Source: Bathymodiolus thermophilus thioautotrophic gill symbiont (GTDB taxonomy: Bacteria; Pseudomonadota; Gammaproteobacteria; PS1; Pseudothioglobaceae). Taken from it: DNA of 64,000 bases. The stretch lies in assembly GCF_003711265.1 (NCBI RefSeq), contig NZ_CP024634.1, positions 124,001-188,000 of the forward strand, read 5' to 3'. The notes beneath the pieces were generated by a model. The model searched no databases. It was not told the origin of the DNA and was given only the letters and a program-made list of their open reading frames with translations. The translations under genes and the position numbers were made by a program. Positions 26,735 to 35,756 of this stretch are shown here, piece after piece; position 1 is the stretch's first letter; every line of letters begins with the position of its first letter.

Positions 26735-27688
26735 TTATGATTTTCCAGCTAAAATTTCCATTACCGCCATACGCACAGCAATACCATTGGTAACCTGTTG
26801 AAGAATGACAGATTGATTGCCATCAGCAACAGATGAATCAATTTCAACGCCACGATTGATTGGGCCAGGGTGCATAACAATTGCATCAGGTTTGGCCAGT
26901 GCCAATCGTTCAGGCGTTAATCCATAATTGTCAAAGTATTCTTGTTCATTGGGAATGTCAGCCTCAAGCATACGCTCTTTTTGCAAGCGTAATACTATGA
27001 TCACATCACAATCCTTAATGCCAATTTCAATATTATCAATACATTGCGAGTTGCAGTCATGGTATTGTAGTCCTGTTGGCGCTATTAGGCGGATATCAGT
27101 TGTGCCTAGCGTTTTGAGTGCTTGAATATCGGAGTGTGCCACGCGTGAATGCACAATATCGCCTACAATTGCCACTGAAATGTGTTCAAAATTTTGTTTA
27201 TGTTGGCGAATGGTGAGCATGTCTAATAGTGCTTGTGTTGGGTGTGCATTAATGCCATCTCCAGCATTTAAAATAGCAATATTGTTGATATTTTCAGCCA
27301 CATAATGTGGCAGGCCACTTTGTTTGTGACGAATAACAAACATATCGATTTGCATGGCTTGGAGGGTGTGCATGGTGTCAAGTAAATCTTCATTTTTTTT
27401 GAGCGCTGAGTTAGCAAGATCAACATTAATAACATTGGCGCTACTACGCATCGCAGCAATTTCAAAAGTATTGCGGGTTCGGGTTGAGGGTTCAAAAAAC
27501 AAGTTTGCCACACTCATATCATCCAGTGCTTTAGATTTTTTTAGATCACCTTGGTCGTCAATTAGATTGTCAGCAACATCCAGAATACGGGTCAGCTGAT
27601 TTTTGGAAAGGCCTTTAAGCCCCAATAAGTGGATTAATTTGCCAGAAGAGTCTAGCTGAATGTCGTTACTAATCAAGTCTGTTTTCAT
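26735..27688 (-). CDS. pyrB: Aspartate carbamoyltransferase catalytic subunit
   Basis: The 317-residue enzyme has the carbamoyl-phosphate motif FFEPSTRTRNTFEIAA (about residues 64-79), FVIRHKQSGL, and the aspartate-binding region VMHPGPINRGVEID. It makes carbamoyl aspartate, the first committed pyrimidine step. There is no pyrI next to it; a pyrC-like partner is also absent here. The start overlaps the end of ruvX by 20 nt. Confidence 0.95.
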   Translation of the reverse strand: MKTDLISNDIQLDSSGKLIHLLGLKGLSKNQLTRILDVADNLIDDQGDLKKSKALDDMSVANLFFEPSTRTRNTFEIAAMRSSANVINVDLANSALKKNEDLLDTMHTLQAMQIDMFVIRHKQSGLPHYVAENINNIAILNAGDGINAHPTQALLDMLTIRQHKQNFEHISVAIVGDIVHSRVAHSDIQALKTLGTTDIRLIAPTGLQYHDCNSQCIDNIEIGIKDCDVIIVLRLQKERMLEADIPNEQEYFDNYGLTPERLALAKPDAIVMHPGPINRGVEIDSSVADGNQSVILQQVTNGIAVRMAVMEILAGKS

Positions 27689-28097
27689 TGAGCCATGTTT
27701 GTAATATTAACTGTGATGATTGTTTGTCAACCTCACCCCGTTTTGCATTTGGGTGATAATGATTGTATTTTAATTGTTTTTTGGCATCAAATGAGGATAA
27801 ATATTCATCAATAAATACCACTTCAATGTTGTATCTATTGGTGAGTTTGCGCCCAAAGGATTGGGCAATAAAGGTCATTTCTTGTGTCTTTCCATCCTTG
27901 TCAAGTGGCAGTCCGATGATAAATTTACTAACATTGTGGGCATTAACAATCTCATCAAAACCTGCAAAATTAGTGGAGCCATCTTTGTTGTTTTTAACCA
28001 CGCTAATGCCATTGGCTGTATGCGTTAGACTATTGGCGATAGCAACACCTGTGCGTTTTGTGCCGACATCAAAGCCTAGGTAGGTCTCAATATCCAC
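27669..28097 (-). CDS. ruvX: RuvX/YqgF RNase H-fold nuclease
   Basis: The 142-residue protein starts with the family motif YLGFDVGTKRTGVAIAN, whose Asp is the first catalytic residue. It also has FIIGLPLDKDGK and VVFIDEYLSSFDAKKQL. It is a putative Holliday junction resolvase that in E. coli also takes part in 16S rRNA 5'-end maturation. It overlaps the preceding transglycosylase stop by one base and pyrB by 20 nt. Confidence 0.92.
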   Translation of the reverse strand: MDIETYLGFDVGTKRTGVAIANSLTHTANGISVVKNNKDGSTNFAGFDEIVNAHNVSKFIIGLPLDKDGKTQEMTFIAQSFGRKLTNRYNIEVVFIDEYLSSFDAKKQLKYNHYHPNAKRGEVDKQSSQLILQTWLNENRLD

Positions 28098-29305
28098 TAA
28101 GGTGTTTTTAGTTGTTGAAGTAATTGATAGCCCACATAGCCATCAATTGGAAACCCCAGATAGCGCTGAAATTGGCGTGTTGCTTGACGCGTTTTTGGAC
28201 CCGAAATGCCATCGGGTTTGCCCGCGTCAAATCCCAAGTCATTGAGTGTTGTTTGAATAAAAGCAACATCTTCTCGATTGAGCAATGGCTCAATAATTGG
28301 CTCAGCCACCAGCGCTTGGTTATCCAGCAATCTATCAGACAAATGCCCAACAGACAAAGCATACAAGATTGAACGATTCCATCTAAGAATGGCATGAAAA
28401 TTACGATATACTAAAAACGCAGGGCCGTTTACACCCATTGGCAAAATCAATGATGCCTTGAGTGATGCTTTGGGTAAATCCTCACCTGCTGCATTGCGAA
28501 TACCTAGTTTTTGCCATTTACCAATCGGTTTTTTGATTTTTAAGGTTGCCAATGAAAAGTCGAAACCAACAGGGACGGTTACTTCACGCCCCCATTTTTC
28601 ACCTCTGTGCCAACCAATACGCTTGAGAAAGTTAGAACTTGAATGGAAAATATCTATCTTACTATGCCACAAATCCAGTTTGCCATTGTTGTCCGCATCT
28701 ATGGCATAAGTTGCAACATTACTAGGCATAAACTGTGTATTACCCATCGCCCCAGCCCATGAACCTTGTGCGTCAAATGGCAATTTACCTTCGTCAATCA
28801 ATTTAAGTAGTACCAACAATTCACGGGTAAAAAACTTACGCCGACGCAAATCAAAACTCAGTGTTGCTAATGAACGCACTAAATTCATTTTTCCCACATT
28901 TTTGCCATAGTTGGTTTCCAAGCCCCAAAATGCTACTAAAATTGAGGGTGGCACGCCATATTTTTGATAAACAGCATTTAATAATACTCGGTTTTCTTTG
29001 AGTTTAATTTTGCCTTTTTCTAAACGATTAGCACTTACTCTTGAAGTGATATAACGCCAAAAGTTTAGGCTAAATTCCGCTTGATTACGGTCATATTTGA
29101 TAACTTTTGGATTTAGTGTCAATCCCGTCAAAGCACGATCAAGTGTAACCTTTGATACGCCTTGCTTCATGGCCTTGACACGAATATCTTGCAAAAACGC
29201 CTCAAAACTTTGTGCATTTTCAACGCTAAGGGTATCATCTCTGGCATTAGCAACGCTTGTATACGCTGACATGGCAAAGATAAAAAGGAATATAAATCGA
29301 AACAT
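28097..29305 (-). CDS. Lytic murein transglycosylase, MltB-type, with peptidoglycan-binding tail
   Basis: From the ATG at 29305 the protein has 402 residues: a signal peptide (MFRFIFLFIFAMSAYTSVANA), an SLT-2 type catalytic domain with the Glu in FWGLETNYGKNVG (about residue 128), GAMGNTQFMPSN and YAIDADNNGKLDLW, and a C-terminal PG_binding_1 domain (about 340-400, DGISGPKTRQATRQFQ). It cleaves murein glycan strands to 1,6-anhydro ends. A longer upstream frame exists but lacks a signal peptide. Its 5' end overlaps the divergent apbE gene by 35 nt. Confidence 0.9.
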   Translation of the reverse strand: MFRFIFLFIFAMSAYTSVANARDDTLSVENAQSFEAFLQDIRVKAMKQGVSKVTLDRALTGLTLNPKVIKYDRNQAEFSLNFWRYITSRVSANRLEKGKIKLKENRVLLNAVYQKYGVPPSILVAFWGLETNYGKNVGKMNLVRSLATLSFDLRRRKFFTRELLVLLKLIDEGKLPFDAQGSWAGAMGNTQFMPSNVATYAIDADNNGKLDLWHSKIDIFHSSSNFLKRIGWHRGEKWGREVTVPVGFDFSLATLKIKKPIGKWQKLGIRNAAGEDLPKASLKASLILPMGVNGPAFLVYRNFHAILRWNRSILYALSVGHLSDRLLDNQALVAEPIIEPLLNREDVAFIQTTLNDLGFDAGKPDGISGPKTRQATRQFQRYLGFPIDGYVGYQLLQQLKTP

Positions 29306-30260
29306 AACAAAATTATACCTTATTGGCATCGTCTTTTTGCTGCTTGGTGGCTGTGGAAAGAATGAAAAAATAAACACTCTTACCGGTTCAACTATGGGGA
29401 CGACTTGGACGGTAAAAACCATTGGTAATCGCGTTATTTCTCGGCAAGCTGTTGATGCCAGACTGGTGGCAATTAACCAAATATTTTCTACTTGGGAGGC
29501 AAAATCTGAATTGTCTTTGCTGAATAAGAAACCAGTACAACAATGGATATCCGTATCTGATGAGTTGTTTTATGTGCTAAAAAAATCCAAAGAAATTTAC
29601 CAGCAAACCCACGGCTATTTTGACCCAGGTATTGGGCGCTTGATTGATATTTGGGGCTTTGGCGTCAATAAAGTTGCACAAAAACCCAGTCGTTACCAAG
29701 TGAAAAAAGCCTTGTATAATAGTTCTATTCGTTATCTAGCGCTTAAAGACGGCACTAATAAGGCAGTTAAAAAAATCAGAGATATTCATATTAATTTATC
29801 TGCCATTGCCAAAGGCTATGCCGTTGATGAAATTGCTAAATTATTGAATATTAAAAATTACCTGGTAGAAATTGGCGGTGAAGTGCGAAGCCGTGGTAAG
29901 CACAATGGTAAACCATGGGTATTAGGTATTGAGCGACCCAACAATCCCACGCCTATTGCCATCAAGCCTAATAATCAATCAATTGCCACCTCAGGCAACT
30001 ATCGCAATTATTTTATTTGGGAAGGGCAACGCTATATGCACATTCTTAATTCAAACACTGGATTTCCTGCTAATAGCGACTTAGCCTCAGTCAGCGTTCT
30101 GCATTCTCAAACCATGAAAGCAGATGCCTATGCCACCGCAATGATGGCAATGGGCAACAAAAAAGCAACCGCACTGGCAAAACGCCTAAATTTATCAGTT
30201 ATATTGATTTTAAATCAGCGTGCTAATTTCAAAATCAATAAGATAAACTTTCTTTATTAA
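29271..30260 (+). CDS. apbE: FAD:protein FMN transferase ApbE, lipoprotein
   Basis: From ATG 29271 the protein has 329 residues. Its N-terminal hydrophobic segment ends in the lipobox LLGGC. Motifs: TGSTMGTTWTVK, GYFDPGIGRLIDIWGFG, NLSAIAKGYAVDEIA, EIGGEVRSRG, and MKADAYATAMMAMG. ApbE enzymes attach FMN to Thr residues of Rnf/Nqr subunits. The start lies inside the divergent transglycosylase gene. Confidence 0.9.
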   Translation: MAKIKRNINRNITKLYLIGIVFLLLGGCGKNEKINTLTGSTMGTTWTVKTIGNRVISRQAVDARLVAINQIFSTWEAKSELSLLNKKPVQQWISVSDELFYVLKKSKEIYQQTHGYFDPGIGRLIDIWGFGVNKVAQKPSRYQVKKALYNSSIRYLALKDGTNKAVKKIRDIHINLSAIAKGYAVDEIAKLLNIKNYLVEIGGEVRSRGKHNGKPWVLGIERPNNPTPIAIKPNNQSIATSGNYRNYFIWEGQRYMHILNSNTGFPANSDLASVSVLHSQTMKADAYATAMMAMGNKKATALAKRLNLSVILILNQRANFKINKINFLY

Positions 30261-30267
30261 CTTGGGT

Positions 30268-31137
30268 TTAACGCTTAATTTTAGAGAGAAGATCGGGGTT
30301 TGTAACAAGGTTCCTTACACCATGGGCGTGGTCCTCGTTAAAAACATTGCCTTCACACCACTTGCCAACACTGTTGATATTCACTTTTGCGACATTAGGT
30401 CGTACACTCCATGTAACTTGAAAGGGAGAGCCTTTTTCATTATAACCAGGGCCAGTAGTTGATCCTGCATATTGCACGGGTGTTCCAGTGTTATTTGGAA
30501 TGTTTGTTGCTTGATATAAATTATTCTCTACGCTATATTTAGTTAGGTTGTTGAAATCAAGGGCATTTTTTTGGTTAACCAAAACATATACCTGTGTTTC
30601 CACACGCAACTGAGGGTTTTTGATTGCTTCGTTTAAGCACGAACCTAAAGTTGGGCCAGGTTTAACTTGGGAAGTTGAATATACATAATGCACTTCAATG
30701 GTATCTCCTGTACTTAGAGCGCTGTGCTTGCTAGGGCAAATATTATGCTTGATTGAGCCCAACTCAGATGTGGACAATTTACCTGAATATTTGTAACCAC
30801 TTTGGTACCCGTGTCCATCTCCATTGCCAGCATATTTGGTGAACTCACCCCCTTTATGTTCTGCATTCTTATGAAAATGAATATTGCAAAGATTCATTTC
30901 TGTAGAGGCAGGAGCGGCAACAAATAAGCGTAAGTTTTTACCTGAAATTGCATCAATATCACGAGGCGCTTGAGGGCCAAATCCCTTTCCTTTTGTGTTT
31001 TCTTCAAGAAGGCGCTTTTGTTCAAATATAACTTTATCTGCTACCATTTCATCTGTGTGATGAGCGTTTTGTTGCGCACTGACGCAGATAGGTAACAGTG
31101 TTGTTATTGCTAAAGTGATGATTATTTTTCTTTTCAT
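30268..31137 (-). CDS. Delta-class carbonic anhydrase-like periplasmic protein
   Basis: From ATG 31137 the protein has 289 residues with a clear signal peptide (MKRKIIITLAI...CVSA). The mature part has LCNIHFHKNAEHKGGEF (about residues 80-96), with closely spaced His and Glu as expected for zinc ligands in the delta-CA/CA_like family. Paired cysteines and EVHYVYST follow. Such enzymes interconvert CO2 and bicarbonate; a periplasmic location would help supply inorganic carbon to an autotroph. It is convergent with apbE (7 bp apart), with MITE copy C 41 bp upstream of its start. The assignment rests on remembered family pattern; zinc ligands were not aligned. Confidence 0.7.
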   Translation of the reverse strand: MKRKIIITLAITTLLPICVSAQQNAHHTDEMVADKVIFEQKRLLEENTKGKGFGPQAPRDIDAISGKNLRLFVAAPASTEMNLCNIHFHKNAEHKGGEFTKYAGNGDGHGYQSGYKYSGKLSTSELGSIKHNICPSKHSALSTGDTIEVHYVYSTSQVKPGPTLGSCLNEAIKNPQLRVETQVYVLVNQKNALDFNNLTKYSVENNLYQATNIPNNTGTPVQYAGSTTGPGYNEKGSPFQVTWSVRPNVAKVNINSVGKWCEGNVFNEDHAHGVRNLVTNPDLLSKIKR

Positions 31138-31178
31138 TGTTTTTATTCCTTCATTTAAGGCAAGAAAACTAACTATTA

Positions 31179-31339
31179 GAGACCTTTGCATAAATATAAA
31201 TAATCATCAAAAATCCACTTTTCACCCACTTGGTAATTTTTTAAACCCAGCCTTAGCCTTGCTAGGACAAGGTTTAAGAAAATCACCAATTGGGCAAAAA
31301 TTGAATTTTGCTAATCATCCATATTTATGCAAAGGTCTC
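31179..31339. mobile_element. MITE copy C (161 bp)
   Basis: Perfect GAGACCTTTGCATAAATAT ends, flanked by TATTA on both sides (31174-31178, 31340-31344). Right after the second TATTA comes another GAGACC-TTGCAT fragment (31345-31357), perhaps a remnant of an earlier copy. It lies directly upstream of the carbonic anhydrase gene. Confidence 0.92.
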
Positions 31340-31395
31340 TATTAGAGACCTTGCATTTTGTATAACTTGATTTTTTTAACGCAACAATTGCTTAT

Positions 31396-31983
31396 TTATA
31401 ATTTCTTAGACAGGCTAAATGCACCACGAATTTGACCTAGAGAGTATCCTGTCGCTTTGTCATTTGGATAATGTTTGTCAATTGCACTTTTAATATTTTT
31501 TGCAATTTTTTTAGAATGACAACTCAAGCAAGGCATGCCCACACCTTGAGCCTTCATAAATCTAAATTCACCGTCAACCACTTCTGAATAGGCCATTTTT
31601 TTTGCACTTTCGCCATTACTTTGTCTTTTATCAAACATTTGTAAAACCTTTTTCTCCCAACTGTCAGGCTTGGCATTTGGATTGCGATTTTTTAAACTTA
31701 CTCGTTTAATAGTCCAATCTTTGTTTTCTTGATTGATTTTTTTGGTAATTTCAGGCGCTCTAACTGCACAAAACTCAACTGCATGCTCCAGCCCTTTAGT
31801 TTTAATTACTTTCTTTAATTCTGGCTTTAAAGCGCCACCAAGTTGTTTCACCAAGCCAATCGCTTCTTTGCTTAATTTTTGTTTTTCAGCGGCGCTTATT
31901 TTGTTAGCATCATTTGTTTTTGTTTCGTTGTACATGCAAGAGGTTGATAAGATGGCAATCAGTACAGTAATAAATAATTTCAT
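31396..31983 (-). CDS. DUF3365 haem c lipoprotein
   Basis: From ATG 31983 the protein has 195 residues with a lipobox (IAILSTSC, Cys about residue 16). The DUF3365 (Tll0287-like) features are FCAVRAPEITKKIN, a basic middle region, and one CLSCH haem-binding motif (about residue 150). It is probably a periplasm-facing monohaem sensor or electron-transfer protein; the family has no settled role. It stands alone between MITE copies C and D, which are in the same orientation. Confidence 0.8.
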   Translation of the reverse strand: MKLFITVLIAILSTSCMYNETKTNDANKISAAEKQKLSKEAIGLVKQLGGALKPELKKVIKTKGLEHAVEFCAVRAPEITKKINQENKDWTIKRVSLKNRNPNAKPDSWEKKVLQMFDKRQSNGESAKKMAYSEVVDGEFRFMKAQGVGMPCLSCHSKKIAKNIKSAIDKHYPNDKATGYSLGQIRGAFSLSKKL

Positions 31984-32063
31984 GGTTTTTCCAATAAAAA
32001 AAGAAAAAATTATACCGTAAAAAAACAATGAGGAGACGGAAGTAAACGGGGAACTTGCATTTA

Positions 32064-32222
32064 GAGACTTTTGCATAAATATGAATAATCATCAATAATC
32101 CACTCCCCCACTTGGTAATTTTTTAAACCCAGCCTTAGCCCTGCCAGGATAAGGTTTAAGGAAATTACCAAGTGGGAAAAAATTGAATTTTGCTAATCAT
32201 CCATAATTTATGCAAAGGTCTC
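32064..32222. mobile_element. MITE copy D (159 bp)
   Basis: Ends GAGACTTTTGCATAAATAT and ATAATTTATGCAAAGGTCTC, flanked by ATTTA (32059-32063, 32223-32227). Same orientation as copy C, with the DUF3365 gene between. Confidence 0.9.
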
Positions 32223-32321
32223 ATTTAGCCTTCAAATGCAATATTTTGTAAAAAATGAAATGAAAAAACACCCTAACGAATTGCCTTAAATAACTGCTAA
32301 ATAGAGTGGTATTTTTGAGTG

Positions 32322-33983
32322 CTAACTACTGAGCTTAATCATCTCTTCAGCGGCAATTCGTGCCTTATCAGTAATGGTAGAGCCGCCTAAAATACGGGCA
32401 ATCTCATCTATACGCTGATCATCGGACAACTGTTTAACTGTGGTTTGCGCACCTTCTTCTTCTTGCGCTTTTTGCACGCGCAAGTGTTGATGTCCAAAGG
32501 CGGCAACTTGTGCTAAATGGGTGATGCAAATGATTTGATAATGCTGACTGAGTTGCTTGAGTTTTTTGCCAACGATTTCAGCAACTGCACCGCTGATGCC
32601 GACATCAACTTCATCAAAAATCAAGGTTGGCGTGTATTCGTTATCGCTACTAACTACTGAAATTGCTAGAGAAATACGGGAAAGTTCGCCACCTGATGCA
32701 ACCTTTTTTAAGGCTTTGAAGTCGCTGCCCATATTGGTTTGGACTAAAAAATCAACGCTTTCATTGCCATTAAAATGCACCCCAAGTGCTTTTTTCGGTA
32801 AATCAACTTTAAATCCACTGCCTGGCATACCTAAGACTTGCATTGCTTCAGTGACTAAGTTTGACAGTAAGTTGGCCTTTTCAAGTCTAACTTTACTTAA
32901 AACTTTAGCCTGCTTATGATATTTTTGTGCCAAAAGTTCTTTTTGTTGTTGCAGTCCATGTAGGGATGTTCCTGCACCATCAATGGCGTCTAATGCTGTG
33001 GAAATGGTATCTTTCGTGGTGATTAATGCAGTGATTTGACAGGTGTGTTTGCGGGCTAAATCGTGTAATTCACCTAAACGAGCTTCCAGTTCAGTGGTGG
33101 ATTGTTCGTCAAATGACAAACTGTTTAAATAATTGGTTAACTCATAAATGGTTTCTTGAGTTTGCACTTGTGCGCTGGAAAGCATTTGTGCAATTGGCGT
33201 GAGTTTTTCATCGATTTCAAGTGCTTGATTGAGGGCATGTGTTAAATTTAATAATTGTGCATTAGCGCCTGATTCTTGCTCTAGTTGACCCAATATATTT
33301 GAAGTTTTCTCAATCAAACTGACGGCGTTGGCACTGGTTTTAAAATCGCTTTCAATTGTATCGAGCTCTTCTTGAACAAGGGTGGTATTGTTTAATTCTT
33401 GTAATTGGTGTTGTAATAATTCTTGCTGTTGTTGCTTCAGGTCTTGGTTGTTGCTTAATTCGTCAATCTGGTGGCTAATTGCATTGTATTGCGTTACAAT
33501 TGCATTAAGTGCATCGCAGGTTGTGGTGTGTTGCGCATAAGTGTCCAGCAAATCACGCTGTTGTTCGGCTCGTAGTAACAATTGATGTTCATTTTGACCG
33601 TGCATATCAATTAACAACTCGCCCACACCTCGTAATACTGAAAGTGGCACATTAATGCCATTGACAAAGGCTTTTGAGCGCCCATCATTGCTAATAATAC
33701 GGCGTAAGATACACTCGCCATCTTCCTCCAATGAATGTGTTTGCAAATAGGCTTGTATTTTTTCTTGATTGTGCACATCAAAAGCCGCACTGACTTCGGC
33801 TCTGTTTTGTCCGTGACGCACAAGAGTAAAGTCACTACGATGCCCTAATGCCAAATTCAGAGCTTGTAATAAAATAGATTTGCCCGCACCTGTTTCGCCA
33901 GTAACGGTACTCATGCCTGCTTCAAAAGACAAGTCCAGTTTTTCAACGACCGCTAAGTTTTTAACACTTAATTGAGACAGCAT
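32322..33983 (-). CDS. recN: DNA repair protein RecN
   Basis: The 553-residue SMC-like ATPase has Walker A TVTGETGAGKSILLQAL (about residues 27-43), a long coiled-coil middle (about 150-360, glutamine-rich), ASGGELSRISLAISV as the ABC signature, Walker B PTLIFDEVDVGISG and the ITHLAQVAAF switch. RecN acts in double-strand break repair and nucleoid organisation. It starts 5 bp after nadK, the usual nadK-recN pairing. Confidence 0.96.
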   Translation of the reverse strand: MLSQLSVKNLAVVEKLDLSFEAGMSTVTGETGAGKSILLQALNLALGHRSDFTLVRHGQNRAEVSAAFDVHNQEKIQAYLQTHSLEEDGECILRRIISNDGRSKAFVNGINVPLSVLRGVGELLIDMHGQNEHQLLLRAEQQRDLLDTYAQHTTTCDALNAIVTQYNAISHQIDELSNNQDLKQQQQELLQHQLQELNNTTLVQEELDTIESDFKTSANAVSLIEKTSNILGQLEQESGANAQLLNLTHALNQALEIDEKLTPIAQMLSSAQVQTQETIYELTNYLNSLSFDEQSTTELEARLGELHDLARKHTCQITALITTKDTISTALDAIDGAGTSLHGLQQQKELLAQKYHKQAKVLSKVRLEKANLLSNLVTEAMQVLGMPGSGFKVDLPKKALGVHFNGNESVDFLVQTNMGSDFKALKKVASGGELSRISLAISVVSSDNEYTPTLIFDEVDVGISGAVAEIVGKKLKQLSQHYQIICITHLAQVAAFGHQHLRVQKAQEEEGAQTTVKQLSDDQRIDEIARILGGSTITDKARIAAEEMIKLSS

Positions 33984-33988
33984 TTTGA

Positions 33989-34822
33989 TTAAAGTTTATG
34001 CCCCCAATGTAATTTAGAGCGAATAATTTCAAAATAATCATAATTTTTTGGATGTAATAGATGAATTAAATTACGATATTGATGCAGGCAAATATCCTGC
34101 CCCACTGAAACCGCCATTGAAGTCTGGCCATCAAAACTAACAATTGCACCATTGTCTAAATCCTTTACTTGAATCACCACTTCACTATCACCCGGCACAA
34201 GAAGTGGACGATGACTCATGGTATGTGGGCAAATGGACACCAAGCCAATAGCATTCACACCGGGATGCATGATGGGGCCACCACTGGAGAGTGCATACGC
34301 AGTTGAGCCTGTTGGCGTGGTAACAATCAGCCCATCTGCCCGTTGATTATTGACAAATTTGCCATCAATTAATAAATCAAACTCAATCATTTTTAAGGTC
34401 TCTGCTCTGTGCACAACCACATCGTTTAGTGCTAAAAATTGCCCTAATATTTTACCATCTTGTTCAATTTTACATGACAATAAATGGCGTTTTTCTTGGG
34501 TAAAGTCGCCATTTAGCACCTCAGTAACAATATCCACCATGCTGGTGGCAGGTACATCTGCTAAAAATCCAAGGCGACCTAAATTAATCCCCAATATGGG
34601 TATTTTATTATCAACAAAAGTGCGAGCAGTGTTTAGTAACGAGCCATCGCCACCGACCACAATAATTAAATCTGCCTGCTCGGCAATTTGTTTGTCACCT
34701 TGCACCACATCTACGCCTTTGCCTTTAAGTAAAGCGCTAAGTTCCTTGGCTTTATCATTGCTACGAGGGTCGTTAGGTTTGGTAATTATGCCAATTGTGT
34801 GAAACATATTTGATTTTTCCAT
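33989..34822 (-). CDS. nadK: NAD kinase
   Basis: The 277-residue enzyme has the diacylglycerol-kinase-like motif VVGGDGSLLNTAR (GGDG, about residues 55-67), GINLGRLGFLAD, and TTPTGSTAYALSSGGPI. It phosphorylates NAD to NADP using ATP. Two starts are possible: 34822 (MEKSN, behind AAGGTC) and 34807 (MFHTIG); I keep the longer because of the ribosome-site-like sequence. Confidence 0.94.
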   Translation of the reverse strand: MEKSNMFHTIGIITKPNDPRSNDKAKELSALLKGKGVDVVQGDKQIAEQADLIIVVGGDGSLLNTARTFVDNKIPILGINLGRLGFLADVPATSMVDIVTEVLNGDFTQEKRHLLSCKIEQDGKILGQFLALNDVVVHRAETLKMIEFDLLIDGKFVNNQRADGLIVTTPTGSTAYALSSGGPIMHPGVNAIGLVSICPHTMSHRPLLVPGDSEVVIQVKDLDNGAIVSFDGQTSMAVSVGQDICLHQYRNLIHLLHPKNYDYFEIIRSKLHWGHKL

Positions 34823-34871
34823 AATAGACCTTATATAATGAGCGAAATATACACGAATTGAGTATTAAAAA

Positions 34872-35465
34872 ATGACAAAAAAGAAAACACAAAACAAAAA
34901 ACCAGTAGAAACTTCTGTAGAGGAAGAGAAGAAAACAGACGCCCCAGTTGAAGCAGTTGACATTGAGGCAGCCATTAAAAATGCCTCAAAAATGCCAGCA
35001 AGCGATGATTTAGAATCGCAATTAGCACAGGCACAACAATCTGCCAAAGATAATTGGGATAAAGTCTTGCGTGCTCAGGCGGAAATGGAAAATCTAAAGC
35101 GCCGTAACGCTAAGGATTTAGAAAATGCACATAAGTTTGCACTTGATGGCTTTGTTAAAGCATTACTTGAAGTCAAAGATTCTCTGACCATGGGGCTAAA
35201 GACCGCCAATGAAGAAACTGCTACGATTGAAAGCATTCTTGAAGGTTTAGAAATGACTGACAAGGTTTTTCTCGCTACTTTTGAAAAATTTGGCGTTGAA
35301 GCACTTAATCCAACAGGAGAAGTTTTTAATCCAGAATTTCACGAAGCCGTTACCATGGTGCCGATGCCTGACAAAGAGTCTAATTCTGTTTTAGAAGTTG
35401 TGCAAGTCGGTTTTACTTTAAACGGTCGCTTGGTGCGCCCAGCGATGGTGGTTGTGGTTCAGTGA
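34872..35465 (+). CDS. grpE: Nucleotide exchange factor GrpE
   Basis: The 197-residue protein has a charged, disordered N-terminus (about 1-45), a long coiled coil with [20 protein letters not shown] (about residues 74-93), and the C-terminal beta-domain [16 protein letters not shown] and [20 protein letters not shown]-type ending. It releases ADP from DnaK. It is divergent from nadK (49 bp between). dnaK does not follow; MITE copy E and adk do. Confidence 0.95.
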   Translation: MTKKKTQNKKPVETSVEEEKKTDAPVEAVDIEAAIKNASKMPASDDLESQLAQAQQSAKDNWDKVLRAQAEMENLKRRNAKDLENAHKFALDGFVKALLEVKDSLTMGLKTANEETATIESILEGLEMTDKVFLATFEKFGVEALNPTGEVFNPEFHEAVTMVPMPDKESNSVLEVVQVGFTLNGRLVRPAMVVVVQ

Positions 35466-35548
35466 TTTTTAGAGATGCTTTTATGGTATAATTCTCGCTC
35501 ACTTTTAGTCTGACAATATTGGTTTGGTATTTAACTGCCAGATTAATA

Positions 35549-35708
35549 GAGACCTTTGCATAAATATAGATGAATTAGTAAAATTCAATTTTTGCTCACT
35601 TGGTGATTTTCTTAAACCTTGTCCTAGGACTAAGGCTAGGTTTAAAAAAATCACCAAGTGGGTGAAAAGTGGATTCTTGATGATTATTCATATTTATGCA
35701 AAGGTCTC
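35549..35708. mobile_element. MITE copy E (160 bp), reverse orientation
   Basis: GAGACCTTTGCATAAATAT and ATATTTATGCAAAGGTCTC ends. The flanks TAATA (35544-35548) and TAATT (35709-35713) differ at the last base. It sits between grpE and adk and could form a hairpin in any read-through transcript. Confidence 0.88.
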
Positions 35709-35756
35709 TAATTATAAGGCTATATTTTATTCACTATTTTTTAAGGAAATAACATT

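Noticed and set aside
31179-32222. A composite transposon carrying the DUF3365 gene
   Set aside because: Each flanking MITE has its own, different 5-bp target duplication, which points to two separate insertions rather than one composite transposition.
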